Origin: CAZART01 sp964487555
GTDB taxonomy: Bacteria > Bacteroidota > Rhodothermia > Rhodothermales > VXPQ01
NCBI GenBank assembly: GCA_964487555.1
Contig: CAZART010000017.1
Span: forward strand, 1 to 59,629
Direction: 5' to 3'
Length of the DNA stretch: 59,629 bases
Each line of letters starts with the position of its first letter. Within the stretch, counting starts at the first letter, position 1. The translations under genes were made by a program, and so were the position numbers. This document shows positions 42,434-50,412 of this stretch, piece after piece. The notes below the pieces were generated by a model. That model searched no databases. It saw only the letters and a list, made by a program, of their open reading frames with translations, and was not told where the DNA came from.

Positions 42434-44218
42434 ATGCAGCTGAATCGATCCTCTCTCATCATTCCCGGCATCGTCCTTGGCGTCTGGCTCCTGGCGGGCC
42501 TGGTACTGGTGCCTGTGCTGCTCGAGAGCGCATTTCGCGGCTCGGGCATCCTAATTTTGAGCGCCGCTCTTGCTGCACACCCGAATCTTACGCTAAGCTT
42601 TCTACTGGAAGAGTGGCACGGAATTGTACTCGCCGGCACCGCCGCGATTCTTTTTCTGGCGGTCCTGGCCCACGTACTTCGCCGGCCTGAGTTCGCCCGC
42701 CGCTTCGTCGGAAAAGCGGCCCCCGCCGACATTGGTGCGATCCGGACCCTAGTCTGCGCGGTTCTTTTGATCAGCGTTCTTTGGGAAGACCTGGCGAGTA
42801 CGGCTGCGCTTCCGCGAGAAATGATTCGGCCGATGGGCGTCATCCAGCTTCTCAATGTTTTGCCCGGCTTCGACCGCTTCATCGCCTCCGAGTTTGCGCT
42901 AACCCTGTTCGAGTGGGCCACGGCTGCCGTACTTTTTCTCGGGATGATGGGGTGGAAAACGCGTGTCGTGCTGCCCCTGGGCGCCGTCGCATACCTCATC
43001 TTCGGGGGCCTTCTCAGGCAATACGCCTGGTTCTATCACACCGGCTTGCTCGCCCTGTACCTCCTGATTGTACTCTCACTGCTTCCCTCCCACCACGGCT
43101 GCTCTGTAGACCGGTTGACGAAGCTCTGGAAGGGGGAAAACGTCCCTTCCCCCGAGCCGACGAGGCAGTATGGCTGGATGCGATATGCTCTTTGGGCGAC
43201 GCTGGCGATTCCGTACGTCGTGGCCGGTCTGAGCAAGCTGCGAAATGGCGGACTAACCTGGTGGGAAGCGTCGAATTTCAAGTTCATCCTGTATCAGAGC
43301 ACGCTTCGTCCCATGGAATTCGACTTTGACGCGTCGCTGCTCCTTACGTCGGCGCCGGATTTCGTATTCGAGATCCTCGCCATCTCGGCGGTCGCAGGCG
43401 AACTCCTGTATGGACTCGTGTTGTTCTCGCGAAGGGCGCGCTGGATCATGCCTGCCACGATGGCCTTGATGCACGTGGGAATTCTGTTCTTCCAGAATAT
43501 CCTGTTTTTCGATCTTATCGTCCTTCAGGCCGTCTTTTTCAATTTCCGTCCACTGGCAGCACGGCTTCGCAGCGCGTTGGCGCGCCGGCGCCTACCCGCG
43601 ACGTTGATCTACGACCGCCTACTCGCGCCGCGGGGGCGGCTCAGGCGGTGGGATTCGGCCGTGGACGTCCCCGAGCGGGCTGACGCGCCGCACGCTCTCG
43701 GTGGGTTCACCGTGCGATGGCGTTCCTGGATCGCGAGCCCAAAGCTCACCGTCGTTCTTGTGGGCCTACTTTGCTTTTTCTGGGTCTTCCGCATTGAGTT
43801 CTACCCGTTCACCGGGATGCAGATGTTTTCAAAAAAGCGTACCGAGCCGGTCACGTACGAAATGGTTTTAGCCCGCTTTAGATCGGGCGAAGTTGCGCGC
43901 GCACCGGTAGAGGAGTGCATCGGTGCCATGTCTGACAGCCGATATCGGCGTGTCATGCAGATGGCGTTCGAACCGGCGAAACAACCGATAACGGTGGCGT
44001 TCCTTGACTCCTGCCGAACACGCTGGAATCGCCGCGTCCGCCGTCCCGATGATCTGATCGAGGGCTTCGAGGTGCAGCAATGGGAGTGGTATTATCTCCA
44101 GGATCCGGAGCACCCGGATTATGGTGAGCTGATCCATCGAGAGGTGTTCCCGTCCGAAGATACGGAAAGTGCAGCCCGGAGGCCGGATTCGCACCCTACG
44201 TCTTCGCCGCCCCGGTGA
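42434..44218 (+). CDS. HTTM-like membrane protein fused to an EFYPF-MFS domain
   Basis: 594 aa. Two N-terminal helices, then an HTTM-like region with LFEWATAAVLFLGMMGW, YAWFYHTGLLALYLLIVLSL, YVVAGLSKLRNGGLTWWEA and a His-containing helix MALMHVGILFFQNILFF. A cytoplasmic linker leads to another helix (about 436-455) followed by EFYPFTGMQMFS and a soluble tail of some 130 residues. The tail parallels the 156-aa protein at 39452. This is the fused counterpart of the split pair 39452/39919. Function unknown; the setting among methyltransferases and glycosyltransferases suggests an envelope modification. Its last 23 nt overlap the convergent GT4 gene. Confidence 0.72.
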   Translation: MQLNRSSLIIPGIVLGVWLLAGLVLVPVLLESAFRGSGILILSAALAAHPNLTLSFLLEEWHGIVLAGTAAILFLAVLAHVLRRPEFARRFVGKAAPADIGAIRTLVCAVLLISVLWEDLASTAALPREMIRPMGVIQLLNVLPGFDRFIASEFALTLFEWATAAVLFLGMMGWKTRVVLPLGAVAYLIFGGLLRQYAWFYHTGLLALYLLIVLSLLPSHHGCSVDRLTKLWKGENVPSPEPTRQYGWMRYALWATLAIPYVVAGLSKLRNGGLTWWEASNFKFILYQSTLRPMEFDFDASLLLTSAPDFVFEILAISAVAGELLYGLVLFSRRARWIMPATMALMHVGILFFQNILFFDLIVLQAVFFNFRPLAARLRSALARRRLPATLIYDRLLAPRGRLRRWDSAVDVPERADAPHALGGFTVRWRSWIASPKLTVVLVGLLCFFWVFRIEFYPFTGMQMFSKKRTEPVTYEMVLARFRSGEVARAPVEECIGAMSDSRYRRVMQMAFEPAKQPITVAFLDSCRTRWNRRVRRPDDLIEGFEVQQWEWYYLQDPEHPDYGELIHREVFPSEDTESAARRPDSHPTSSPPR

Positions 44219-45563
44219 TATTGTCGAACACGCTCGCGAGTGCACGCGTAGTTTCGCGGGCTTCGAAGCGGGTCATCGCATCTGCCTTCGGATCGAACGG
44301 GATGGGCATCGGTCGCCCTTCGTCGGACGCCGCAAGGCACTTGAACAAGAAATCGGCAACGGTTTCGGGCTGCAGGGGATCAAGCTGGATGCCGGTGCCG
44401 GTTTGCTCGAGGATTTCTTCCACTTCCCGGTTCCGCGAAAGCGACAGGATGGGCCGCCCCGCGGCGAGGTACTCAAATATTTTCGCCGGAATGATCTGGT
44501 TTCTGCTCACGTCCGTGCTTACGAGCAACAAATCAAAACGACGAAGGACGGCCAGTGACTGCTCCAGGGGCACGGCATCTTCACGCTCGAACGACGCCTC
44601 GACGCCCTGTTTCCGCGCGTATGCACTGTCCGCCTCATTCAGCGGTCCGAAGGAATGGATATGGATCCGTGCTGCCTGAACGGGGTCGCGGCGGCGCGCG
44701 GTACTCATCGCGTCGATTATGAGAGATGCGGGCGACATGGTTCGGAATCGTCCGAAAAAGCCGATGTGCAGTCCATCCGCTCCGGACACGGGCATAGCCG
44801 ACCCGGTCTCGTACGTAATCGGATCGTCAAAGACGTTCGGATCGAAGCTATTCGTAATGGTCCGCGTCTCGATATTCAGCGTACCGTAGTGCCGTCGATA
44901 TGCTTCTTCGACGCTTGACGCCTGAAACATGACGACATCCGCAGATTCGATGATCCTTCGCTCCAAATACGCATCAATCCGGCGCGACAACGCCCACTGG
45001 CCCTTCGTACGGATCTCTGAAAGGGTCCAGGGATCTCTAAAGTCAGCGACCCACGGGATCTTGAAGTGCTCCGCTAGTTCCCGCGCTGCGACGAGGGCGG
45101 ACCATGGATCTCCCGTGCACCATAACACGTCCGGCTGCACGTGGCGAACGACTCGCAGCAGCTCTCGGTATTTGGCCGCAAATAGCAACAGCCAGCTATC
45201 CGTCGGAAACTGGCGGTCGAGCGTTTGCACTACACATCCTGCAATCCCGCGTTTCCTGTAACCGATGGAGGGGGCTCTTTTGGACGGTGCCGGCGGTGAG
45301 CTCGTCTGTTTTGCGGCTCCAAGCTGACTTTCGGACGAAGCGGTCCGATCGAATGGGGCGCGCAGGGCAATGATCTCGATCCCGCCCAATAATCGTTTTT
45401 CCTTCGGGGTCATTCGCTGCCCTGGGGCGGCAATAGTAAGGATCGTGGGCTCCCAGCCGAAGTCCCGCAAATGAATAGCAAATCGAAACGGCCGCATTGA
45501 TCCGACACGTCGACGAGGAAGAAAATATGATGCGAACAGGAGGGCTCGCCTAGTCGATCTCAT
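44196..45563 (-). CDS. glycosyltransferase family 4-like protein
   Basis: 455 aa from the ATG at 45563; an upstream start at 45662 adds 33 residues without support. The N-terminal GT-B half starts with RRALLFASYFLPRRRVGSMRPFRFAIHLRDFGWEPTIL, quoted in part, with the basic first helix common in this branch. VLWCTGDPWSALVAARELAEHF and WVADFRDPW belong to the acceptor half. The donor half has HIGFFGRF, then LLLVSTDVSRNQIIPAKIFEYLAAGRPILSL with the EX7E-like site (PAKIFEYLAAGRPIL). It overlaps the end of the HTTM-like gene tail-to-tail by 23 nt. Confidence 0.83.
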   Translation of the reverse strand: MRSTRRALLFASYFLPRRRVGSMRPFRFAIHLRDFGWEPTILTIAAPGQRMTPKEKRLLGGIEIIALRAPFDRTASSESQLGAAKQTSSPPAPSKRAPSIGYRKRGIAGCVVQTLDRQFPTDSWLLLFAAKYRELLRVVRHVQPDVLWCTGDPWSALVAARELAEHFKIPWVADFRDPWTLSEIRTKGQWALSRRIDAYLERRIIESADVVMFQASSVEEAYRRHYGTLNIETRTITNSFDPNVFDDPITYETGSAMPVSGADGLHIGFFGRFRTMSPASLIIDAMSTARRRDPVQAARIHIHSFGPLNEADSAYARKQGVEASFEREDAVPLEQSLAVLRRFDLLLVSTDVSRNQIIPAKIFEYLAAGRPILSLSRNREVEEILEQTGTGIQLDPLQPETVADFLFKCLAASDEGRPMPIPFDPKADAMTRFEARETTRALASVFDNITGAAKT

Positions 45564-45757
45564 CGGAAACGCCAAGTCTGCGGCAGGCAACTGTATCGAT
45601 TCTGTGAAGGAGCATCGAAAAACAGGGGCCCCATCGGTGTTCCACGCTCCATCCGCCGGCATATACGGCCTCTCGGTTTCGATTCTCGAGAGACGTTCGT
45701 TTATTGGGGTGCCTTGACTTCTTCTCCATGGCCGGACCGTTTCCTCAACCCCGCTTG

Positions 45758-46180
45758 ATGAATACTTACGAGACGCTCAGTGTAGGTGATTCTTTTTCCA
45801 CGACACGCATCCTCACCGCGGAAGATGTTAAAACGTTTGCCGATCTCACGGGTGACGACAATCCAATCCATGTGGATGAGGCGTATGCAAAGGAAACGCG
45901 GTTCGGGAAGCCGATCGTGCACGGCGTGCTCCTCCTTGGCATTATATCCAAGGTGCTGGGACGAGACTTTCCCGGGCACGGAAGTATTGCGGTAGCCATA
46001 TCCTGCCGGTTCTTGCGGCCGGTCCCTGTCGGCTCCGAGATCACCGTGGAAGTGAAGATTTCAGAGAAAATCGATAAGCATAAGCATGTGAAGGGGCGCG
46101 TGTACGTATACTACGAGAACCGCCTTGCTCTCGGCGGCGAGGCTACGATCATTCCCCCGTCCGAGAGCGCCGAATCCTAG
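45758..46180 (+). CDS. MaoC-like (R)-specific enoyl-CoA hydratase
   Basis: 140 aa from the ATG at 45758, the normal size for the single hot-dog MaoC type; an ATG at 45728 would add ten residues. The hydratase motif is FADLTGDDNPIHVDEAYA with the catalytic Asp and His, followed by GKPIVHGVLLLG, the central hot-dog helix region. These enzymes hydrate trans-2-enoyl-CoA to (R)-3-hydroxyacyl-CoA (PhaJ type) or act in related dehydratase steps. It stands alone, divergent from the GT4 gene and convergent with the M48 protease gene (53 nt apart). No other fatty-acid gene is nearby. Confidence 0.85.
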   Translation: MNTYETLSVGDSFSTTRILTAEDVKTFADLTGDDNPIHVDEAYAKETRFGKPIVHGVLLLGIISKVLGRDFPGHGSIAVAISCRFLRPVPVGSEITVEVKISEKIDKHKHVKGRVYVYYENRLALGGEATIIPPSESAES

Positions 46181-46233
46181 GAATCGCCTCTCATCAACTC
46201 CTTAAAATACAATCTCTTAATGCGACAGGCGGT

Positions 46234-47754
46234 TCACTGCGATCGCGCCGGTAATTTCATCAGGAACCCCGTCGGTACTTGCTGATTGAGCTCCACTTGA
46301 TTCATAATCGCGACGTCTTCGGGCGTAAGATCTCGCGGAAGCCGTTCCGGTACAAAGGTGTTGAAGGGTGCGGAATTCGGAGCCCTTACAATCTCGGCGC
46401 GTATCGGTTGAGCATTTAGTATTTCCGGATCAGTCAGGGGTGCGAACCCTCGCATCGTACCCAGGAACGTATTCTCGAATTGACTGAAGTCATCGCGCGC
46501 GGAATAGGCAAGAAAGCTGTAAACGTTATCCCCGTGTTCGATGAAGTATCCAAGTAGACGTAATACCTGTCCCTCCTGCGTCTGCGCGTCGGCCACTACA
46601 TAATAGGCCTGCAGCCCGTTCGACCGGGCTGTTCCCGAATCGACGGTCTGGACGCCTTCCTGTCCGGCGAGATGCTGAGCGGCTGCCTGTGCGGAGTTTT
46701 GTTGAGCGATCGTGAACACCTGAATCGCTCGCTGCTGCTCATCGACCATGACCACTTGTGAGGCCTGGTTCGCGAGCTTGAAGCCGCGCGGGACCGGAAA
46801 TTGAAAGCGCAGGTCGGGGTGATAGAAGATGCCGTCGGAAACGAATCCCTGTCGAGGATTCTCACCCAGAACCGTGCCGCTAAGCGCATTATATAGATCC
46901 CGTTGTTCCAACCGCTCGGTGGCGTAGTCCTGCCCCCACAATTCGGCCTTCTCCCGGATGGTAGCCTCCCGCTCCCCCGGATCCGGATGGGTCGACAGGA
47001 AACTGGGCAACGCCTGACCCTCCTTTTCGCTGATGCGCCGGAGTGAGCGAAAAAATTCAGCCCCTTCGGAGGCATCGTATCCGGCTCGGGCGGCATATTC
47101 TACGCCTAGATTGTCGGATTCCCGCTCGTCGTCTCTACCATAACGTAAAAACATGAGCTGCGCGGCAGCGCCTCCGATATTAAGCAGATCCTGAGCCGGC
47201 AAGCCCAGCAACTCTTGGCCGGCAATGGCCCCACCTAGCAGGGCGAGTTGGCCGAGCTGCTGCTCGAAGGCGCGCTGGGACGCGTGCCGTGCCTCCACGT
47301 GGCCGATCTCGTGGCCCAGGACAACTGCGAGCTGCGCTTCGTTGTTCAAGTGGGCGACGAGGCCGCGTGTTACGTACACAAATCCGCCGGGGAGTGCGAA
47401 AGCATTCACGACTGGAGAGTCGAGAACCCGGAATACGAAGGGCGTCTCGCGAAATTCCCGCGGCGCATCGGGACGTCGCACATGGCTCTCCGCCAGTACC
47501 TCTTCACCGACCTCCCGCACGTACCGATTCAAAGCCTCGTCCTCGTAGAAGCCGTACATCGCCTGGATTTGCTTATCGGCGTCGGCTCCAAGTTGACGCT
47601 CTTGCGCCCACGAATATCCGTAGGCTCGCTTCTTCCCACTGATCGGGTTGCGAGAAACGGTACAGGAGGAAACGAAGAGCGCCAGCACGGCGATTAGGGC
47701 GATGTGGCGAAGATGTTTCACGTGAAACACCGACTGAGCGCGGTTGGTCTGCAT
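46234..47754 (-). CDS. M48-family metalloprotease lipoprotein
   Basis: 506 aa from the ATG at 47754. A lipoprotein signal with the lipobox LFVSSC precedes the mature part. A shorter start is attractive: the GTG at 47721 gives VKHLRHIALIAVLALFVSSC, a standard lipoprotein leader. That GTG lies inside the parS site at 47714-47729. The protease core has the zinc motif VVLGHEIGHVEARHA (HExxH) and the third ligand Glu in a downstream RDDERESDNLGVEYAARAGYD block. The C-terminal half is a repeat-like periplasmic domain. This resembles BepA/YfgC- and Oma1-type envelope quality-control proteases. The substrate is unknown. Confidence 0.88.
   Translation of the reverse strand: MQTNRAQSVFHVKHLRHIALIAVLALFVSSCTVSRNPISGKKRAYGYSWAQERQLGADADKQIQAMYGFYEDEALNRYVREVGEEVLAESHVRRPDAPREFRETPFVFRVLDSPVVNAFALPGGFVYVTRGLVAHLNNEAQLAVVLGHEIGHVEARHASQRAFEQQLGQLALLGGAIAGQELLGLPAQDLLNIGGAAAQLMFLRYGRDDERESDNLGVEYAARAGYDASEGAEFFRSLRRISEKEGQALPSFLSTHPDPGEREATIREKAELWGQDYATERLEQRDLYNALSGTVLGENPRQGFVSDGIFYHPDLRFQFPVPRGFKLANQASQVVMVDEQQRAIQVFTIAQQNSAQAAAQHLAGQEGVQTVDSGTARSNGLQAYYVVADAQTQEGQVLRLLGYFIEHGDNVYSFLAYSARDDFSQFENTFLGTMRGFAPLTDPEILNAQPIRAEIVRAPNSAPFNTFVPERLPRDLTPEDVAIMNQVELNQQVPTGFLMKLPARSQ
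47714..47729. other. parS centromere site (copy 1)
   Basis: Perfect 16-bp palindrome TGTTTCACGTGAAACA, the consensus parS bound by ParB in most bacteria. It lies in the first codons of the M48 protease gene. A 25-nt block around it (47706-47730) is identical to that around copy 2 (50213-50237). parS sites cluster near the replication origin. parA and parB are not in the window. Confidence 0.85.
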
Positions 47755-47882
47755 GGTGCACGGTGCGGTCGAGTAGGGTAGGGGCTCACCTTTCTGGTAA
47801 GTAGCGAATTGGGATCGGAGGGATCCCCCGCCGCCGGTAAAACGCAGCCTTATCACAACATTCTCCAATCCAATGATCCTTC

Positions 47883-49052
47883 CTATGCGTCGACCGGTGT
47901 ATGTCCTGTGAGGAGCGACTCCTCGCGAATGGTTCCCTCCCTGACATAAAGTGACCGGTTCCGATCGTGGTCGAACGGCACCATACCGGCGAAGGACGCA
48001 CGATCCGTTGCGGTGATGAGGGTTTGCCCGATTCGATCAGACTGTAACAGCTCCAGAAATGCGTTCGAACGCTTCCGATCGAGATGATCAAAAACGTCGT
48101 CCAGCAACAGAAGAGGGTACTCACCCGTGTGGTCGTGGAGATAAAAGTACTTGGCGAGTTTCATAGCCATTCCAAACGTACGGTGCTGGCCCTGTGAGGC
48201 ATAGCGGCGCACGAGGAGGCCGTTTAGGCGAAATACGAGTTCGTCGCGATGGGGACCGACGAGCGTGAGTCCTCTACGACGCTCCTTATCGGCTTCTGCT
48301 TCGAGCTGCTCCCTGTAGATGCCGGCGATTTCATCCTCGGACGCGCCTTTGACGCGTCCGACCGTTTCGTATTGGAGGGTTGGGCGCTCCACGACGGCCT
48401 CTATCTCTTTATAGGCCCGGTCGAGAAATGTGGTAAATTCCTCCGAAAATGCAGCACGTACGGCCACGATGCGGCTTCCCATTTGGATGAGCTCCTCCGT
48501 CCAGGGCTCAAGGGCTGCTGACGGAGGCCCGGAGCGTGACTCCTGATATCGGCCCAGGAGCCTGTTCCGCTGTTTCAGTACGCGTCTGAATTTGAGCAGC
48601 GTATCGAGATACGCTGGCCGAGCCTGGCTGAGGATGTTGTCGACAAACCGGCGGCGCTCATCGGGTCCGCCCGCCGTAAGGACATGATCTTGAGGCGAGT
48701 ATACGACGACCGGCAGCTGGCCCACGATTTCCGAAAGGCGCTCGAGCGGCGCTGAATTCACAAAAAGCTGTTTTCCCTGGCCCGGCACATAGACGAGGCG
48801 TACCCGTAGATCGCGTCCTTCATCTCGAGAAAACGTAGCCTCAACTTCCACATGGGCAGCACCTTTCCGCACGATGTAACGATCCGACGACGTCACAAAG
48901 CCTTTTGACAGGCAGGCGTAATGAACCGCCTCAAGAATATTCGTCTTTCCGGCACCGTTCGGACCAAATAGCAGATTTACCTTCGGCGCGAACGAACAAT
49001 CCGTGCGTTCGTGCACACGAAAAGATCGAAGACGAAGAGCGTTGATTACCAT
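47883..49052 (-). CDS. recF: DNA replication and repair protein RecF
   Basis: 389 aa from the ATG at 49052, which starts the conserved sequence (VINALRLRSFRVHE). The frame is open upstream, but those residues are not RecF-like. SMC/ABC-type ATPase: Walker A GPNGAGKTN (30-38), the family block VYSPQDHVLTAGGPDERRRFVD, the signature region YASQGQHRTF and Walker B LLLLDDVFDHLD. RecF acts with RecO and RecR to load RecA at gaps. It is often found close to dnaN and gyrB near the origin; here it lies between two parS sites and is divergent from murQ. Confidence 0.95.
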   Translation of the reverse strand: MVINALRLRSFRVHERTDCSFAPKVNLLFGPNGAGKTNILEAVHYACLSKGFVTSSDRYIVRKGAAHVEVEATFSRDEGRDLRVRLVYVPGQGKQLFVNSAPLERLSEIVGQLPVVVYSPQDHVLTAGGPDERRRFVDNILSQARPAYLDTLLKFRRVLKQRNRLLGRYQESRSGPPSAALEPWTEELIQMGSRIVAVRAAFSEEFTTFLDRAYKEIEAVVERPTLQYETVGRVKGASEDEIAGIYREQLEAEADKERRRGLTLVGPHRDELVFRLNGLLVRRYASQGQHRTFGMAMKLAKYFYLHDHTGEYPLLLLDDVFDHLDRKRSNAFLELLQSDRIGQTLITATDRASFAGMVPFDHDRNRSLYVREGTIREESLLTGHTPVDA

Positions 49053-49110
49053 AGGATTTAACGGCGCCGGTACACGTGCGTTGGCCACGTGTACGCAGGC
49101 TTTCAGCAAT

Positions 49111-49126
49111 CGTTCACGAATGAACG
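49111..49126. promoter_or_regulatory. inverted repeat between recF and murQ
   Basis: CGTTCA (49111-49116) and TGAACG (49121-49126) form a perfect 6-bp inverted repeat around CGAA in the 195-nt divergent region. It could be an operator for murQ or recF; no binding protein can be named. The palindrome CCACGTGG near 49162 is a second candidate. Confidence 0.3.
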
Positions 49127-49247
49127 CACTCCGGAACCAGGTGCCTCTCGTAATGAGGCCACCACGTGGACACCTCGACCTTGAACCGAAAAGCTTCCGT
49201 GACGTGTACACTCACCATCATCCTATAGCCTTACGCTTCGAGCCTTG

Positions 49248-50177
49248 ATGCAGACCCAACCTTCCGAGCTCTTCACTGAGATTCAGCGCCTCGCCACAGA
49301 GCAACGCAATCCACGTTCGATGAGCATCGACGTCGCCTCCGTTCGGGAAATTCTAGACATCATCAATACGGAAGACCACAAGGTGCCCATCGCCGTACGC
49401 GGGGAGATTCCGTACATCGTCGAAGCGGTCGACATCATCGTCGCAAGTTTCCGGAGCGGTGGCCGCCTTTTCTACATAGGGGCCGGCACCAGCGGACGAC
49501 TTGGCATTCTCGATGCTTCAGAGTGTCCACCCACCTTCGGAACGCCGGCGGATCTCGTCCAGGGCCTGATCGCCGGCGGACAGAAGGCAGTATTTCGTTC
49601 GCAGGAAGGTGCTGAGGATGTCGAGGAACACGGCGCACGCGACCTCATGGAAGTGGGTCTTCAGGCGCGCGATGTCGTGTGTGGGATTGCAGCGAGCCGC
49701 CGTACGCCGTACGTCGTCGGCGGGGTCAAATACGCACGTTCCATCGGCTGCAAGACGATCTTCATCACGTGCAATCCGCGCTCGGAATTCGATCTCAACG
49801 TAGATGTGGCGATTTGTCCGGTCGTTGGCCCTGAAGTTGTTATGGGATCCACGCGCATGAAAAGCGGCACAGCACAGAAGCTCGTTCTCAACATGCTCAC
49901 GACGGCCTCGATGATCCGTCTTGGAAAGGTGTACCAGAACATGATGGTGGACCTGCAAATGTCGAACAAGAAGCTGGTCGAACGGTCCCGACGCACGGTA
50001 ATGACGGTAACCGGTCTTTCCTATCATGACGCGATGCAGCTTCTCGAGCGAGCGGACGGTCACGTCAAGACTGCTCTGGTCATGGAGCTCGCAGGCGTGC
50101 AGCGCGAGGAAGCACTTCGGCGTCTGGAGACGGCTGATGGATTTGTTCGAAAAGCGATCGAAAATAGCGCTGGCTGA
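49248..50177 (+). CDS. murQ: N-acetylmuramic acid 6-phosphate etherase
   Basis: 309 aa from the ATG at 49248 (a TTG lies one codon upstream). MurQ cleaves the lactyl ether of MurNAc-6-phosphate to GlcNAc-6-phosphate and D-lactate in peptidoglycan recycling. The SIS domain has FYIGAGTSGRLGILDASECPPTFG, the MurQ/GCKR signature, and EVVMGSTRMKSGTAQKLVLNM for phosphosugar binding. The catalytic Glu of the ASECPPT motif and the second catalytic Glu in the family's FRSQEGAED block are visible. No MurNAc transporter or kinase (murP, anmK) is adjacent. parS copy 2 lies 44 nt after the stop. Confidence 0.95.
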   Translation: MQTQPSELFTEIQRLATEQRNPRSMSIDVASVREILDIINTEDHKVPIAVRGEIPYIVEAVDIIVASFRSGGRLFYIGAGTSGRLGILDASECPPTFGTPADLVQGLIAGGQKAVFRSQEGAEDVEEHGARDLMEVGLQARDVVCGIAASRRTPYVVGGVKYARSIGCKTIFITCNPRSEFDLNVDVAICPVVGPEVVMGSTRMKSGTAQKLVLNMLTTASMIRLGKVYQNMMVDLQMSNKKLVERSRRTVMTVTGLSYHDAMQLLERADGHVKTALVMELAGVQREEALRRLETADGFVRKAIENSAG

Positions 50178-50220
50178 TGAATGGCTCCCCCGAAACGATC
50201 ACTATCAGCGCCGGCGAAGA

Positions 50221-50236
50221 TGTTTCACGTGAAACA
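50221..50236. other. parS centromere site (copy 2)
   Basis: Perfect TGTTTCACGTGAAACA in the 235-nt gap between murQ and mfd, 2.5 kb from copy 1 and identical with it over 25 nt (50213-50237). The two sites flank recF and murQ. The intergenic position makes it free of coding constraint. Confidence 0.87.
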
Positions 50237-50254
50237 CATCTTCCGTCATTTAAC

Positions 50255-50271
50255 GCGTTGTTTTTCAACGC
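50255..50271 (+). terminator. hairpin downstream of murQ
   Basis: GCGTTG (50255-50260) pairs with CAACGC (50266-50271) around a TTTTT loop. There is no T-run after the stem, so it may be a weak terminator of murQ or a structure linked to the parS site 18 nt upstream. Confidence 0.3.
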
Positions 50272-50412
50272 CTTAGGCATACATGTCGCTCGGTTCGTAT
50301 CCGATGCGAACCTTCGTCTACGTCCGTCGTTTTGTCGATCCGCATGCTCTAATTCCCACAATCCGGCTACAGCGTTCCGCACGCATACCGTCTGACTTCG
50401 TCCGTCTGTCAA

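Noticed and set aside
39919..44218. Vitamin K-dependent gamma-carboxylases
   Set aside because: Only the membrane HTTM-like part is visible; the carboxylase soluble region is absent in both proteins.
50178..50412. Replication origin in the murQ-mfd gap
   Set aside because: Only 235 nt, not AT-rich and without DnaA-box repeats; parS alone does not make an oriC.
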